The translations under genes were made by a program, and so were the position numbers. From assembly GCA_024641835.1 (NCBI GenBank), contig JAHECH010000095.1, positions 1 to 10,254 of the forward strand: 10,254 nt of DNA, read 5' to 3'. Below the pieces are notes generated by a model. That model ran no database searches. It was not told where the DNA came from and worked only from the letters and a program-made list of their open reading frames with translations. Of the stretch, positions 1 to 6,378 are shown piece by piece. Position 1 is the stretch's first letter; the number at the start of each line of letters is the position of its first letter. Source of the DNA: Deltaproteobacteria bacterium (GTDB taxonomy: Bacteria; Desulfobacterota; DSM-4660; Desulfatiglandales; HGW-15).

Positions 1-275
1 TTTTAGCGTTAGAGAGAACCGGTCTTGAACCCGAAAGATGCATTGTGATGGAGGATTCTAGAAATGGCGTTCTGGCTGCGAGAGCAGCCGGGCTGCGCTC
101 TGTAGCCACAACCAATATCTATACAGAGAACGAGGACCTGAACGATGCCTCTATTGTGGTGACCTCCCTGGGTGATCCAGACGGCGAAAAAGGCGTTCTC
201 AAACGATCCGATAAGCCATTTGAATTTGACGGTGTCCTACATGTTCAACACTTAATAAAGTATTTTTCAAAGTAG
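1..275 (+). CDS. HAD-superfamily hydrolase, beta-phosphoglucomutase-like (3' end only)
   Basis: The reading frame is open from position 3 to the TAG at 273-275 and gives the last ~90 residues of a haloacid dehalogenase-type phosphatase or phosphomutase. The clearest signature is the C-terminal HAD acidic motif CIVMEDSRNGVLAARAAG, about 13-30 residues into the visible part. Its Glu-Asp pair helps bind Mg2+ beside the nucleophilic Asp, which lies upstream of the window with the rest of the catalytic core. This motif is typical of the beta-phosphoglucomutase / phosphoglycolate phosphatase subgroup; the substrate cannot be read from this fragment. The tail after the motif (TNIYTENEDLNDASIVV...) fits the usual last strand and helix of the fold. 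The gene ends 14 bp from the stop of the convergent small ORF at 290, so the junction is very tight. Family call secure; exact function unknown. Confidence 0.85.
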   Translation, partial: LALERTGLEPERCIVMEDSRNGVLAARAAGLRSVATTNIYTENEDLNDASIVVTSLGDPDGEKGVLKRSDKPFEFDGVLHVQHLIKYFSK

Positions 276-289
276 CACAACCCAAATGT

Positions 290-499
290 TCATGATCGAG
301 TTTCCTTCTTTAGTTTCTTGAAAATCTTGGAGAGGATAAGATCAACATCTCGCTTCACTGATGCTTGGAGCCTGCGGGTCTCAGATGGCTCGATAAACAG
401 CGGGATTCTAACTTGGAGTTCCCTGTAGCTATTGCTGCGGGGAGCTTCATACCCTATGGGACAGAAATTAAAATAGGGGCGGGGTCTTTCATGTTTCAA
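290..499 (-). CDS. Small basic hypothetical protein after the ferredoxin gene (69 aa, TTG start)
   Basis: I do not recognise this protein. An open frame runs on for 66 codons past the ferredoxin stop and ends at TGA 292-290, just short of the convergent HAD gene. The natural start is TTG at 499-497, which overlaps the ferredoxin stop as TTGA. This is a translational-coupling arrangement, and no good Shine-Dalgarno is visible, so coupling would be needed. The protein begins with a Pro/Arg-rich stretch (KHERPRPYFNF) containing its single Cys. A middle part follows with alternating hydrophobic residues (RELQVRIPLFIE). It ends in a Lys/Arg-rich amphipathic helix (DLILSKIFKKLKKETRS). There is no signal peptide or transmembrane segment. 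It does not end in Gly-Gly, so it is not a MoaD-like sulfur carrier, which sometimes accompanies AOR genes. Its position suggests an accessory of the AOR/ferredoxin pair. It could also be spurious read-through. Confidence 0.5.
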   Translation of the reverse strand: MKHERPRPYFNFCPIGYEAPRSNSYRELQVRIPLFIEPSETRRLQASVKRDVDLILSKIFKKLKKETRS

Positions 500-858
500 A
501 GATGCAGTGCCGCAGGAGTGCACACCTTGATACACCTAGGATTTCCTCCGCAGAGGTCGCAGTGGTAGGCTTCTTCTCGGAAGAGGTTAACTGCGTGGAA
601 GGGACACCGTTCTGCCCTCGCCTTGTTCCACAGAAACTTCTTCCTTTCATGCCGCTTATCGGCATCCTCCCCCTCAAGACACTTCATCTCTTTACACTGC
701 CTGCACACGATGGGGACACTCATGCTCGTTTCCAAATCATCTCTCTGGATACGAATGGCCGATTTCTCTGTGTTGATGATCCCGGCGTGAAAAAGAGAGC
801 AGACCATTTCGCACAGCTGGCAGCCGCTACACTTCTCCTTGTCAACCTTAATTCTCAT
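496..858 (-). CDS. Polyferredoxin (4Fe-4S), AOR electron-transfer partner, with 12 instead of 16 Cys
   Basis: A 120-residue iron-sulfur protein of the DmsB/HycB-like ferredoxin type found beside AOR genes. The Cys groups in order are CSGCQLCEMVC (residues 10-20), CRQCKEMKC (about 52-60), a lone CPFHAV (about 85), and CDLCGGNPRCIKVC near the C-terminus. Relatives usually have four full groups, 16 Cys. Here the fourth Cys of group II and the first three of group III are absent, and a basic stretch (KRHERKKFLWNKARAER) takes their place. In this fold those four residues ligate one and the same cluster, so three [4Fe-4S] clusters are predicted. No CxxCxxC appears in the other two minus frames, so a single frameshift does not explain the gap. 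ATG at 858-856 overlaps the AOR stop (850-848) by 11 bp, which indicates translational coupling. Expected role: cytoplasmic electron acceptor from AOR. Confidence 0.88.
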   Translation of the reverse strand: MRIKVDKEKCSGCQLCEMVCSLFHAGIINTEKSAIRIQRDDLETSMSVPIVCRQCKEMKCLEGEDADKRHERKKFLWNKARAERCPFHAVNLFREEAYHCDLCGGNPRCIKVCTPAALHL

Positions 859-2713
859 GGATCAACCCGAGCCGCTCAAGGGTGGGCTTCTTGGGCACCC
901 CGTTTTCATCCCAGCCATGGAGCCTGTAATATTGGTCCAGCATCTCCTGAAACTTTTCCCGTGAAATGACCTCACCTTTGGCCGGCCCCTCAGGTATAGG
1001 TTCGTCAAAATACCTCTTGGGGAGGGTATCGTCTTGACGGGACATCCCATCTCGGACCAGCATCATCCTCTCCAATGTATAGATCCTCTCTCCGATCCTC
1101 TTGAGTTCCCCTGGTGTGATGCTGAGCCCTGTGACATACTTGATCAAGCGGGAATATTCGGGATACTGGAGGGCATGGGGGCTGGAAAAGACGCTTTGAA
1201 ATCGACAGATGCCCAAGGCATCGGTGACGGCATTGAAGAGCTCATGCCACCAGACCATCCGGGCCTTTCCTGAATAGGATGAGAGCTGATTGCTTACGGG
1301 TCCGCCGTAAATCTTTTTCAGCACTTCTTCCGGAAGACCCAGAACATCGATGGAAGCACGACTCCTCATATGGCAGGCGCCACGACTGGAAGTGGCCATT
1401 CCGAGGGCAAAACTCTTGGGCAGCCTCTCGTCTGTCATCTCGATAGGGAAATTCTTGATCTCTAAAAGATAGTCCCCTGAGGCTTTACCGTACAATTCCC
1501 TTGGCCCCGGCCCTTCGGCGATGAGATTTCCGAAGCCTCTCCTGTGAGCGATCTGGTGGAGAAGCTCAACAATCACATCCCCGTTTCCCCACTCCAGTGG
1601 CATCCCTGTGAGGTCAGTGCCGATCATGCCTCTCTGATAGAGCTCCATGGCCCAGGCGATATAGGTCCCGGTGGAAATGGTATCCAGGCCATAACGATTG
1701 CAGAGTTCCACGGCGTAAAGAACGTTTTCGACATCAAGATTGCCGAGCTTTGGCCCTATGGAGCCCATGGAGGCGTATTCCGGTCCCTCCTCGACCGTGC
1801 CCTGGTATCTACCTTCTCTTATGGCAATGCGATGGCGACAGTGGACAGGACAGCCGAAGCAGGCGACCATTCCAGTGGAATACGTCTCCAAGACGTCGGC
1901 GTATAGACCCTTTGCCAGTGCTCCAGCCGAGGTGTATTGGTTGTTCTTGTAGCTCAGAAAGCCCATGAGGTTGGAATTCTTGAACATGAGGGGTGTTCCG
2001 TACTTGCCAAGGGCAATGGCCCATTTTGTTCCCATCAGTTTTTCGAGCTGAGAAAGGTAGTACCTGAGGTATCCCTTCGGGTCAGAAATCGTGATATCGA
2101 GATTGCCCCTTACCGCGACGGCCTTCAGGTTCTTGCTGCCCATGACAGCGCCCATGCCCGTTCTTCCTGCGGCGTTTTTCATTCCAGTGCGGACGCAGGC
2201 GAACTTCACCAGGTTTTCGCCAGCCTGTCCGATGCAGGCGATCTGGAGTTTTTCGTCCCCCAGCTCGGAACGAATCCTTTTCTGCGTATCGAGCGTATCA
2301 CGGCCCCAGATTTCTTTTGCATCTCGAATCTCCACAAGATCGTTCTTGATGAAGACATAGGCCGGCGTCGGGCTCTTGCCGGCAATGACCAGGTGACTGA
2401 ACCCTGCTTTGACCAGCTCGGCGCCGAATTGGCCGCCCATGTTGGAGTCTCCGAGATGGCCGGATTCCGGCGACTTGGACGTGATGTTGATGCGGGAGCC
2501 GAAACCGAGGGTGCCTGTCAGGAGCCCGGCGCCGAAGATGAGAGGATTGGCTGGCGAAAGGGGATCCAAGTCCGGGGCATATAATCTCGATAGGAGGGTC
2601 ATGTTGATCCCCCTCCCTCCCAGGAACTTTCTCCGAAGTTCTGAAGGGACCGCTTCTATCCGTATGTCTCTGGTGCCGAGATCGATGAAGAGCATTTTTC
2701 TTTCGATTGTCAC
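848..2713 (-). CDS. aor: Tungsten-dependent aldehyde:ferredoxin oxidoreductase (AOR family)
   Basis: Oxidises aldehydes to carboxylic acids, or the reverse, with a tungsto-bispterin cofactor and one [4Fe-4S] cluster, passing electrons to ferredoxin. With the chosen start the protein has 621 residues, the usual AOR length. The N-terminal domain has RKFLGGRGIN (residues ~28-37) and the pterin-binding stretch HLGDSNMGGQFGAELVKAGF (~86-105). The cluster motif CFGCPVHC gives Cys285, Cys288 and Cys292, with the fourth ligand Cys503 in DALGIC. SSRGACHMRS (~442-451) corresponds to the RGA(D/C)HL substrate-side motif. The C-terminus (DQYYRLHGWDENGVP...LERLGL) is typical. The start is GTG at 2713, because AGGTGA lies 8 nt upstream; ATG 2695 is an alternative. 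The gene is followed by its ferredoxin with an 11-bp overlap. The substrate aldehyde is not evident. The 283 bp upstream probably hold its promoter, but I see no clear one. Confidence 0.95.
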   Translation of the reverse strand: MTIERKMLFIDLGTRDIRIEAVPSELRRKFLGGRGINMTLLSRLYAPDLDPLSPANPLIFGAGLLTGTLGFGSRINITSKSPESGHLGDSNMGGQFGAELVKAGFSHLVIAGKSPTPAYVFIKNDLVEIRDAKEIWGRDTLDTQKRIRSELGDEKLQIACIGQAGENLVKFACVRTGMKNAAGRTGMGAVMGSKNLKAVAVRGNLDITISDPKGYLRYYLSQLEKLMGTKWAIALGKYGTPLMFKNSNLMGFLSYKNNQYTSAGALAKGLYADVLETYSTGMVACFGCPVHCRHRIAIREGRYQGTVEEGPEYASMGSIGPKLGNLDVENVLYAVELCNRYGLDTISTGTYIAWAMELYQRGMIGTDLTGMPLEWGNGDVIVELLHQIAHRRGFGNLIAEGPGPRELYGKASGDYLLEIKNFPIEMTDERLPKSFALGMATSSRGACHMRSRASIDVLGLPEEVLKKIYGGPVSNQLSSYSGKARMVWWHELFNAVTDALGICRFQSVFSSPHALQYPEYSRLIKYVTGLSITPGELKRIGERIYTLERMMLVRDGMSRQDDTLPKRYFDEPIPEGPAKGEVISREKFQEMLDQYYRLHGWDENGVPKKPTLERLGLIHEN

Positions 2714-2996
2714 TTCTCTTTTCACCTCATGTGAATGCCCGGGATCGCCTTGCAGAGAACCCCCTGCGGCTAGCCATCGCTGAAGAAAATGACGTATTGC
2801 CAACCCATCCACAAAGTAATCGAAGATCCTTCGTGTGTCAAGGATTCGGCCATGGAAGTTGGATGTTCCGACCGTTGTGAATGGAGGGCGCAACCTTTTG
2901 TGTCAGGAGGTTTGCTGGAGTTTAGGAGCACCCAAAGAAAAAAAGCAGGTCAACGATCCCGTGGAAGGCCTTACCAAGAGAGTAACCAGCGTGAAT
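2714..2996. other. Intergenic gap between nitrilase stop and AOR start
   Basis: No convincing gene lies here. The AOR reading frame stays open on the minus strand up to a TTG at 2893, and this extension contains FHGRIL (about 2841-2858), which resembles the normal AOR N-terminal beta strand. However, the good ribosome-binding site lies just before GTG 2713. I found no -24/-12 sigma-54 site facing AOR and no terminator-like hairpin with a T-tract after the nitrilase. The stretch presumably carries the AOR promoter. Confidence 0.4.
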
Positions 2997-4079
2997 TTAG
3001 GATTCTAACTTCTGTTCAATAAGGTCCAGCCTTTCTTTGATTTGCCGGACATCTTCTCTCAATTCAAGAAGTGTATCGGAGAGCTCAACCATGTCTTTAC
3101 CCTGAGTTGGTGTCTGCTTAAAGGGAGCGAGTCTTTCACGGTTAAAGTTAAGGGAGAGAACATCCCAGCGGGTGTAATGTCCCAATACATTGTGGGCTTG
3201 TTTACCCAGCAAGGCATCTTCGAGGGAGATTTCGGCCGTAATAATGCCTTCATTCTCAGGAAGTGGTCCGGCCAGGTGTTCCCCATTGGGACCGATGATG
3301 GAGCTTCCACCACCGCTGTTCGCTACGAGGTTGTCCTTCTCCTCCTGAATGTCACAGCATGCGGCTATATTCTGTTCGTCGATTATTCCGCAACTGTTGA
3401 TGATGAATATTTGCCCTTCGCGGGCAAATTGTCTAACACGAAAATCGGTCGCGTCCCTCTGGGTTTGACCAAATATATGTTTAGGGAATGGCGGCCATGA
3501 AGCCACATGGATCTGGCTTCCCATGGCAAGCAACGCGTATTTATAAAGATCGTGGTTATGTTCACCGCAATTCAGCGCAGATATTTTCCCATAGGTCGTT
3601 TCATAAACATTTAGATAGCTGCCATCGCCCCGGCTATAGACCAGTTTTTCATCGAGCGTGGGAACCAATTTTCGATGCACCCCCATGATTTCTCCTGTCT
3701 CTGAGATGAAGAGTTGCGATACATAAAGGGTCCCCGGGAAACCCGTATCAAGCTCGTTGATTCCGATAACCACATAGGCGTGCGCCTTTTTGGCGGCCAA
3801 ACAGAGACGGCTCGTCTCGGGACCGGTTACTCTCACGCCATTCTTGACCAGTTCCTTAAAAAGCTTACCCTGCGCAGGCAAAGGATTAAATTTTTTGCCC
3901 AAATACCAGACATTGGTATGTCCTGGGATAAAGAGCTCTGGAAAACCGATGATGACGGCTCCTCTATCCGCAGCCTCTTCGATCAGACGAATGGCTTTGT
4001 CGATTGTTTTGTCCCGGTCATACAGAACTGACGCGGCCTGGACGGCCGCTACGGTGAATCTTGGATAGGTATCTCCCAT
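2997..4079 (-). CDS. Nitrilase-superfamily carbon-nitrogen hydrolase with C-terminal coiled-coil tail
   Basis: A 360-residue member of the nitrilase branch, which hydrolyses nitriles to carboxylate plus ammonia. The catalytic residues of the family are all present: Glu48 in FPELFIPG, Lys137 in HRKLVPT, Glu144 in TLDEKLVY, and the nucleophile Cys171 in ALNCGEHNHDLYKYALL. The following QIHVASWPPFP and DFRVRQFAREGQIFIINS are typical of nitrilases rather than amidases. CGEH in place of the common CWEN points to a divergent subgroup, so substrate is open (aliphatic or aromatic nitrile, or cyanide). After the core, residues ~337-358 form a clean heptad pattern with Leu/Val/Ile spaced 3-4, a likely oligomerising coiled coil. 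The start is ATG 4079, because AGGAGGGG sits about 5 nt upstream. An upstream in-frame start at 4142 would bypass this site. It is divergent from the HD-domain gene and upstream of AOR. Confidence 0.9.
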   Translation of the reverse strand: MGDTYPRFTVAAVQAASVLYDRDKTIDKAIRLIEEAADRGAVIIGFPELFIPGHTNVWYLGKKFNPLPAQGKLFKELVKNGVRVTGPETSRLCLAAKKAHAYVVIGINELDTGFPGTLYVSQLFISETGEIMGVHRKLVPTLDEKLVYSRGDGSYLNVYETTYGKISALNCGEHNHDLYKYALLAMGSQIHVASWPPFPKHIFGQTQRDATDFRVRQFAREGQIFIINSCGIIDEQNIAACCDIQEEKDNLVANSGGGSSIIGPNGEHLAGPLPENEGIITAEISLEDALLGKQAHNVLGHYTRWDVLSLNFNRERLAPFKQTPTQGKDMVELSDTLLELREDVRQIKERLDLIEQKLES

Positions 4080-4271
4080 ACTTCCCCTCCTTTCATTTTC
4101 CCTATAGACCACATAGGATTCGTGTGGTATTGAGACAGACACGATTGGGTTTTCTCGTTACTCATAGCATGGCCGGCCAAGGATTATCTTACAGTCCGTT
4201 AAGGTATATTGGCAACTCCCAAAAACCAATTCTGCAACCTCGAAAATTCTCCGAGATGGACTCACAGATAA
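4080..4271. promoter_or_regulatory. Divergent intergenic region between nitrilase and HD-domain genes
   Basis: These 192 bp should carry promoters for both divergent genes. The strong nitrilase Shine-Dalgarno lies at about 4085-4092 on the minus strand. An inverted repeat ACCACA (4108-4113) / TGTGGT (4123-4128), separated by 9 nt, sits just upstream of the nitrilase and could be an operator. Arms of 6 bp can occur by chance. No -24/-12 site was found in either direction and no strong -35/-10 pair stands out. Confidence 0.35.
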
Positions 4272-4847
4272 ATGAAGGACGTTTATAGCAAAATCTGGGA
4301 ATTAGCAAAGCCCCACTTAGATACCAGAAAAAATGACATTCACACGGAATTGGCAATCCAATATGCCTTTCGTCTATTGAAAGGGGAGGGTGGGGATGAG
4401 GAAATTGTGGTTCCGGCTATCATTCTTCATGATGTTGGTTGGAAGAGCGTTCCGGAGGAACTTCACCTCAAGGCGTTCGGCCCAAAGGCAACAATGCCGG
4501 AAATAAACCGTGTGCATGAAGTTGAGGGCGTAAAGATCGCAAAGGAGATACTTGAAAAGGTCAATTATGATCAAGACAAGATTGAAGAGATCCTGGAGAT
4601 CATTGATGGTCATGATTCAAGAAAAGAGCCGATTTCTTTAAATGACATGCTCGTCAAAGAAGCTGATAAGTTATGGAGATACTCTAGAGAGGCGTTTCGC
4701 ATCAACCGCGAGCGATATGAACAGACTTTTGAGCAGTATATGGACAGGCTGCGTTCAAACTTAGACAAATGGTTGTTAACGAATTCAGGGAGAGAGATAG
4801 CAAAGGAAGAAATTGAAAATCGTTCGAAGGATTCAAGGGATGATTAA
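4272..4847 (+). CDS. HD-domain metal-dependent phosphohydrolase (191 aa)
   Basis: A soluble HD-superfamily protein. The metal ligands are laid out in the usual order: His24 (DIHTELAIQYA), the His53-Asp54 pair (IILHDVGW), His82 (NRVHEVEGV), His114 (IDGHDS) and the distal Asp132 (KEADKLWR). This is a complete active site, so phosphatase or phosphodiesterase activity is expected; the substrate (nucleotide or other phosphate ester) cannot be read. The second half (residues ~135-190) is a charged helical tail rich in Arg, Lys and Glu. Translation starts at ATG 4272; the preceding in-frame codon is a stop (TAA 4269-4271), so no longer form is possible. The ribosome-binding site is poor, so expression may be low. 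It is monocistronic: divergent from the nitrilase, and convergent with the DUF2284 gene, whose stop is 61 bp away. Confidence 0.85.
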   Translation: MKDVYSKIWELAKPHLDTRKNDIHTELAIQYAFRLLKGEGGDEEIVVPAIILHDVGWKSVPEELHLKAFGPKATMPEINRVHEVEGVKIAKEILEKVNYDQDKIEEILEIIDGHDSRKEPISLNDMLVKEADKLWRYSREAFRINRERYEQTFEQYMDRLRSNLDKWLLTNSGREIAKEEIENRSKDSRDD

Positions 4848-4908
4848 AATGAATGGCCAATGGATTAATCATTGCCTCGTTTCTTAACATGCCATCACTC
4901 GGTTCCTA

Positions 4909-5550
4909 TCAGTGGATAAGAACGAGCCCAAGCTTGTTGCCAAATGGCACTTCCGAAGGCGATATAGAGGCCCCTATAGGATACATATCCCATCCCACCC
5001 TCGCTGCCATAATGAATGCATCCATGCCAAAGCCCTCCATCGATGAGCTGGCTTTGAGAGGATGCCGACACGGCTGTCCTGGTATAAGTGCTTGGCACTC
5101 CCTGTCAGGACAAAAGGCATTCTTGCAAGGCCCTTCCCCGAGTCCAAGGGCTAAGTGATATCCGTCGAAGAAGGCCCTCGATTCAATCTTAGAGACGATT
5201 TCTCGGATTTTCAACTGTGATTGCCGAGACAATCCCTTATCTTTGGCCTCCTTCCCGGCTACCTCGCTGGATGGCACCTCTAATTTGATAAATACGGCAT
5301 ACCGAAATTTTTCTACTATTTTCCTGGTAAGATCCAAGCCCATAGAATTGGGGGGACAGTTGGCACTGGTGCCATACCAGCGGCACTTTGGATACATGCA
5401 CTTTGCTCGGACCCTCTCGTCAATGACTATAACATCGGTAGTGATGATTTTAGCATCGGTTGCACCCAGCTCAAGGGCCATTTTCCTGTACCTTTCAAGA
5501 TCGGCCTGCAATAGGTCTTCTGGGACTTTTTCGAGAATTTTTCGCGGCAT
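4909..5550 (-). CDS. DUF2284-family cysteine-rich predicted metal-binding protein
   Basis: A 213-residue protein of the DUF2284 group, annotated as predicted metal-binding proteins and common in anaerobes; its biochemical role is not established. Two Cys clusters are visible. The first is KCMYPKCRWYGTSANCPPNS (Cys51, Cys56, Cys65). The second is GPCKNAFCPDREC followed by GQPCRHPLKASSSMEGFGMD (Cys142, 147, 152, 161). The CPP and CRHP...SMEG.G(I/M)D signatures are diagnostic, and together the cysteines look able to hold a metal or Fe-S centre. The N-terminus (MPRKILEKVPEDLLQADLERY) has no signal peptide, so it should be cytoplasmic. The start is ATG 5550, because AGGAGA lies 7 nt before it. The frame stays open to 5691, but that part crosses a 17-bp inverted repeat and is unlike the family. 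It stands alone between the HD gene and the receiver gene. Confidence 0.88.
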   Translation of the reverse strand: MPRKILEKVPEDLLQADLERYRKMALELGATDAKIITTDVIVIDERVRAKCMYPKCRWYGTSANCPPNSMGLDLTRKIVEKFRYAVFIKLEVPSSEVAGKEAKDKGLSRQSQLKIREIVSKIESRAFFDGYHLALGLGEGPCKNAFCPDRECQALIPGQPCRHPLKASSSMEGFGMDAFIMAARVGWDMYPIGASISPSEVPFGNKLGLVLIH

Positions 5551-5621
5551 GGACGCATCTCCTTGGCGGCTTCGCAAATAGTCCATCTCTCTCCCCAAGG
5601 GCTGACTATGTCCCACATTTT

Positions 5622-5685
5622 TTACTGGACACAGGGGTACTAGAGACCCCCACGACCCCCTATCTGTAACCCCTGTGTCCAGTAA
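5622..5685. repeat. Perfect 17-bp inverted repeat with 30-nt spacer (REP/MITE-like)
   Basis: The left arm TTACTGGACACAGGGGT (5622-5638) and right arm ACCCCTGTGTCCAGTAA (5669-5685) are exact reverse complements. The 30-nt spacer contains ACCCCC twice. It lies between the receiver stop and the DUF2284 start. On the minus strand the hairpin is followed by A residues, not T, and on the plus strand by CCTCA, so it is not a standard intrinsic terminator in either direction. The form suits a dispersed extragenic palindrome, a short non-autonomous element or a regulator site. Copy number is unknown. The flanking 5686-5809 shows nothing else I can name. Confidence 0.8.
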
Positions 5686-5809
5686 CCTCACTTGCGGGTA
5701 GAAGTCAGCCCAAAGGGAGGATTACTGTGCCGGCCATTTCATGACCTTTTACGATTTCTTCAAACCAGAGTATTCCAAAAGGTATCTTCAGGCAAGTCCT
5801 GTTTGCTGT

Positions 5810-6223
5810 CTAATGAATCCATTCTATCGTTCCATTCTCCCTTTGGTCTTCATTTTTCAGCCGGATGGATTCAATGGCGTTCTGAACATTGAGCCTTAGA
5901 GAATCCAGGTGAAGGGGCTTGGTGACACAATCATAGGCCCCGAGCTTCATGGCTGATTCAACGGTAGGAACATCCTCATAACCGGTGATCATGATCACCA
6001 GAACATTCGGATAGCGCTCCTTTATCAGTTTGAGAGCGTCTATGCCGTTCATGCCGGGAAGACCGACGTCGAGCAGAATAACGTCCGGAGACTCAATTTC
6101 GAGACCCTCCAAGGCGCTTTCTGCGTCAGAAAAGGTCGTAACCCTATGATCATTCCTGAGGGACAAAGATATCGCATATGTTACCGTATCGTCATCGTCA
6201 ACAACGTAGATGCAATGCCTCAT
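5810..6223 (-). CDS. Stand-alone response-regulator receiver domain, tandem copy of the neighbouring regulator's receiver
   Basis: A 137-residue single-domain receiver. It has the acidic pocket Asp9-Asp10, phospho-acceptor Asp52 (LLDVGLPG), Thr80 (MITGYED) and Lys102 (VTKP), so it should be phosphorylated. Residues 1-123 align without gaps to the receiver of the sigma-54 regulator next to it, with 97 of 123 identical by my count. Residues after 123 (14 aa, NEDQRENGTIEWIH) are unrelated, so it lacks AAA+ and DNA-binding parts. The 17 nt spanning the start and Shine-Dalgarno (6221-6237) are identical to those at 7783-7799, so the copy included the ribosome-binding site. ATG 6223 is chosen for that reason; longer starts up to 6298 are not supported. 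It may act as a phosphate sink or competitor for the kinase. A sigma-54-like site precedes it, so it may be transcribed on its own. Confidence 0.9.
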   Translation of the reverse strand: MRHCIYVVDDDDTVTYAISLSLRNDHRVTTFSDAESALEGLEIESPDVILLDVGLPGMNGIDALKLIKERYPNVLVIMITGYEDVPTVESAMKLGAYDCVTKPLHLDSLRLNVQNAIESIRLKNEDQRENGTIEWIH

Positions 6224-6237
6224 CTTCAATTCTCCTG
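5855..6237 (-). repeat. Receiver duplication, copy 1 (partner 7417-7799)
   Basis: This segment matches 7417-7799 without gaps at the protein level (about 79% identity over 123 codons). The match includes an identical 17-nt stretch over the start codon and Shine-Dalgarno. Similarity ends abruptly at 6238/7800 on the 5' side and after codon 123 on the other. This fits a tandem partial gene duplication followed by divergence. Confidence 0.85.
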
Positions 6238-6281
6238 AAATCTGAAAAGCCGCAATCTCTTGATCATTCCATAGGAATTTA

Positions 6282-6297
6282 TACAAGGACTGTGCCA
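6282..6297 (-). promoter_or_regulatory. Possible sigma-54 (-24/-12) promoter before the stand-alone receiver
   Basis: On the minus strand the sequence reads TGGCAC-AGTCC-TTGTA. The -24 half is perfect and the spacing is correct, but the -12 half has GT where sigma-54 promoters almost always have GC. Predicted transcription start is about 6271, giving a leader of roughly 48 nt before ATG 6223. A sigma-70-like TATAAA overlaps it at about 6278-6283 without a good -35. The GT mismatch keeps confidence low. Confidence 0.35.
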
Positions 6298-6378
6298 AAA
6301 AAGGGTTAAGGAAATAAACTTGATTCTCATCTCAGGAGTTTTCAGAAATTTGAAGATTGTCGCTTTTAAAAAGGCAAA

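Noticed and set aside
496..677. Frameshift as the cause of the missing ferredoxin cysteines
   Set aside because: The other two minus-strand frames over this stretch contain no CxxCxxC group; one has early stops, the other only scattered residues such as MPISGMK. A single indel would not restore the lost group.
1937..2584. 215-aa open frame on the plus strand
   Set aside because: It lies wholly antisense to the conserved AOR coding sequence and has no recognisable motif; it is a shadow frame.
2714..2893. Longer AOR protein (681 aa) from TTG 2893
   Set aside because: A good Shine-Dalgarno precedes GTG 2713, and 621 aa is the normal family length. The FHGRIL coincidence is kept as a finding only.
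4853..5158. Plus-strand open frame after the HD gene
   Set aside because: Almost all of it is antisense to the DUF2284 gene, whose Cys motifs prove the minus-strand reading.
5600..5615. Minus-strand TGGGAC-N5-CAGC as a sigma-54 promoter for DUF2284
   Set aside because: Only the GG-N10-GC skeleton fits, and several consensus bases differ. Such skeletons are common by chance.
5622..5685. The inverted repeat as an intrinsic terminator of the receiver gene
   Set aside because: No T-tract follows the stem in the direction of transcription; it is followed by A residues on the minus strand.
5551..5691. N-terminal extension of the DUF2284 protein
   Set aside because: It crosses the 17-bp inverted repeat and lies upstream of a strong Shine-Dalgarno/ATG pair at 5550.
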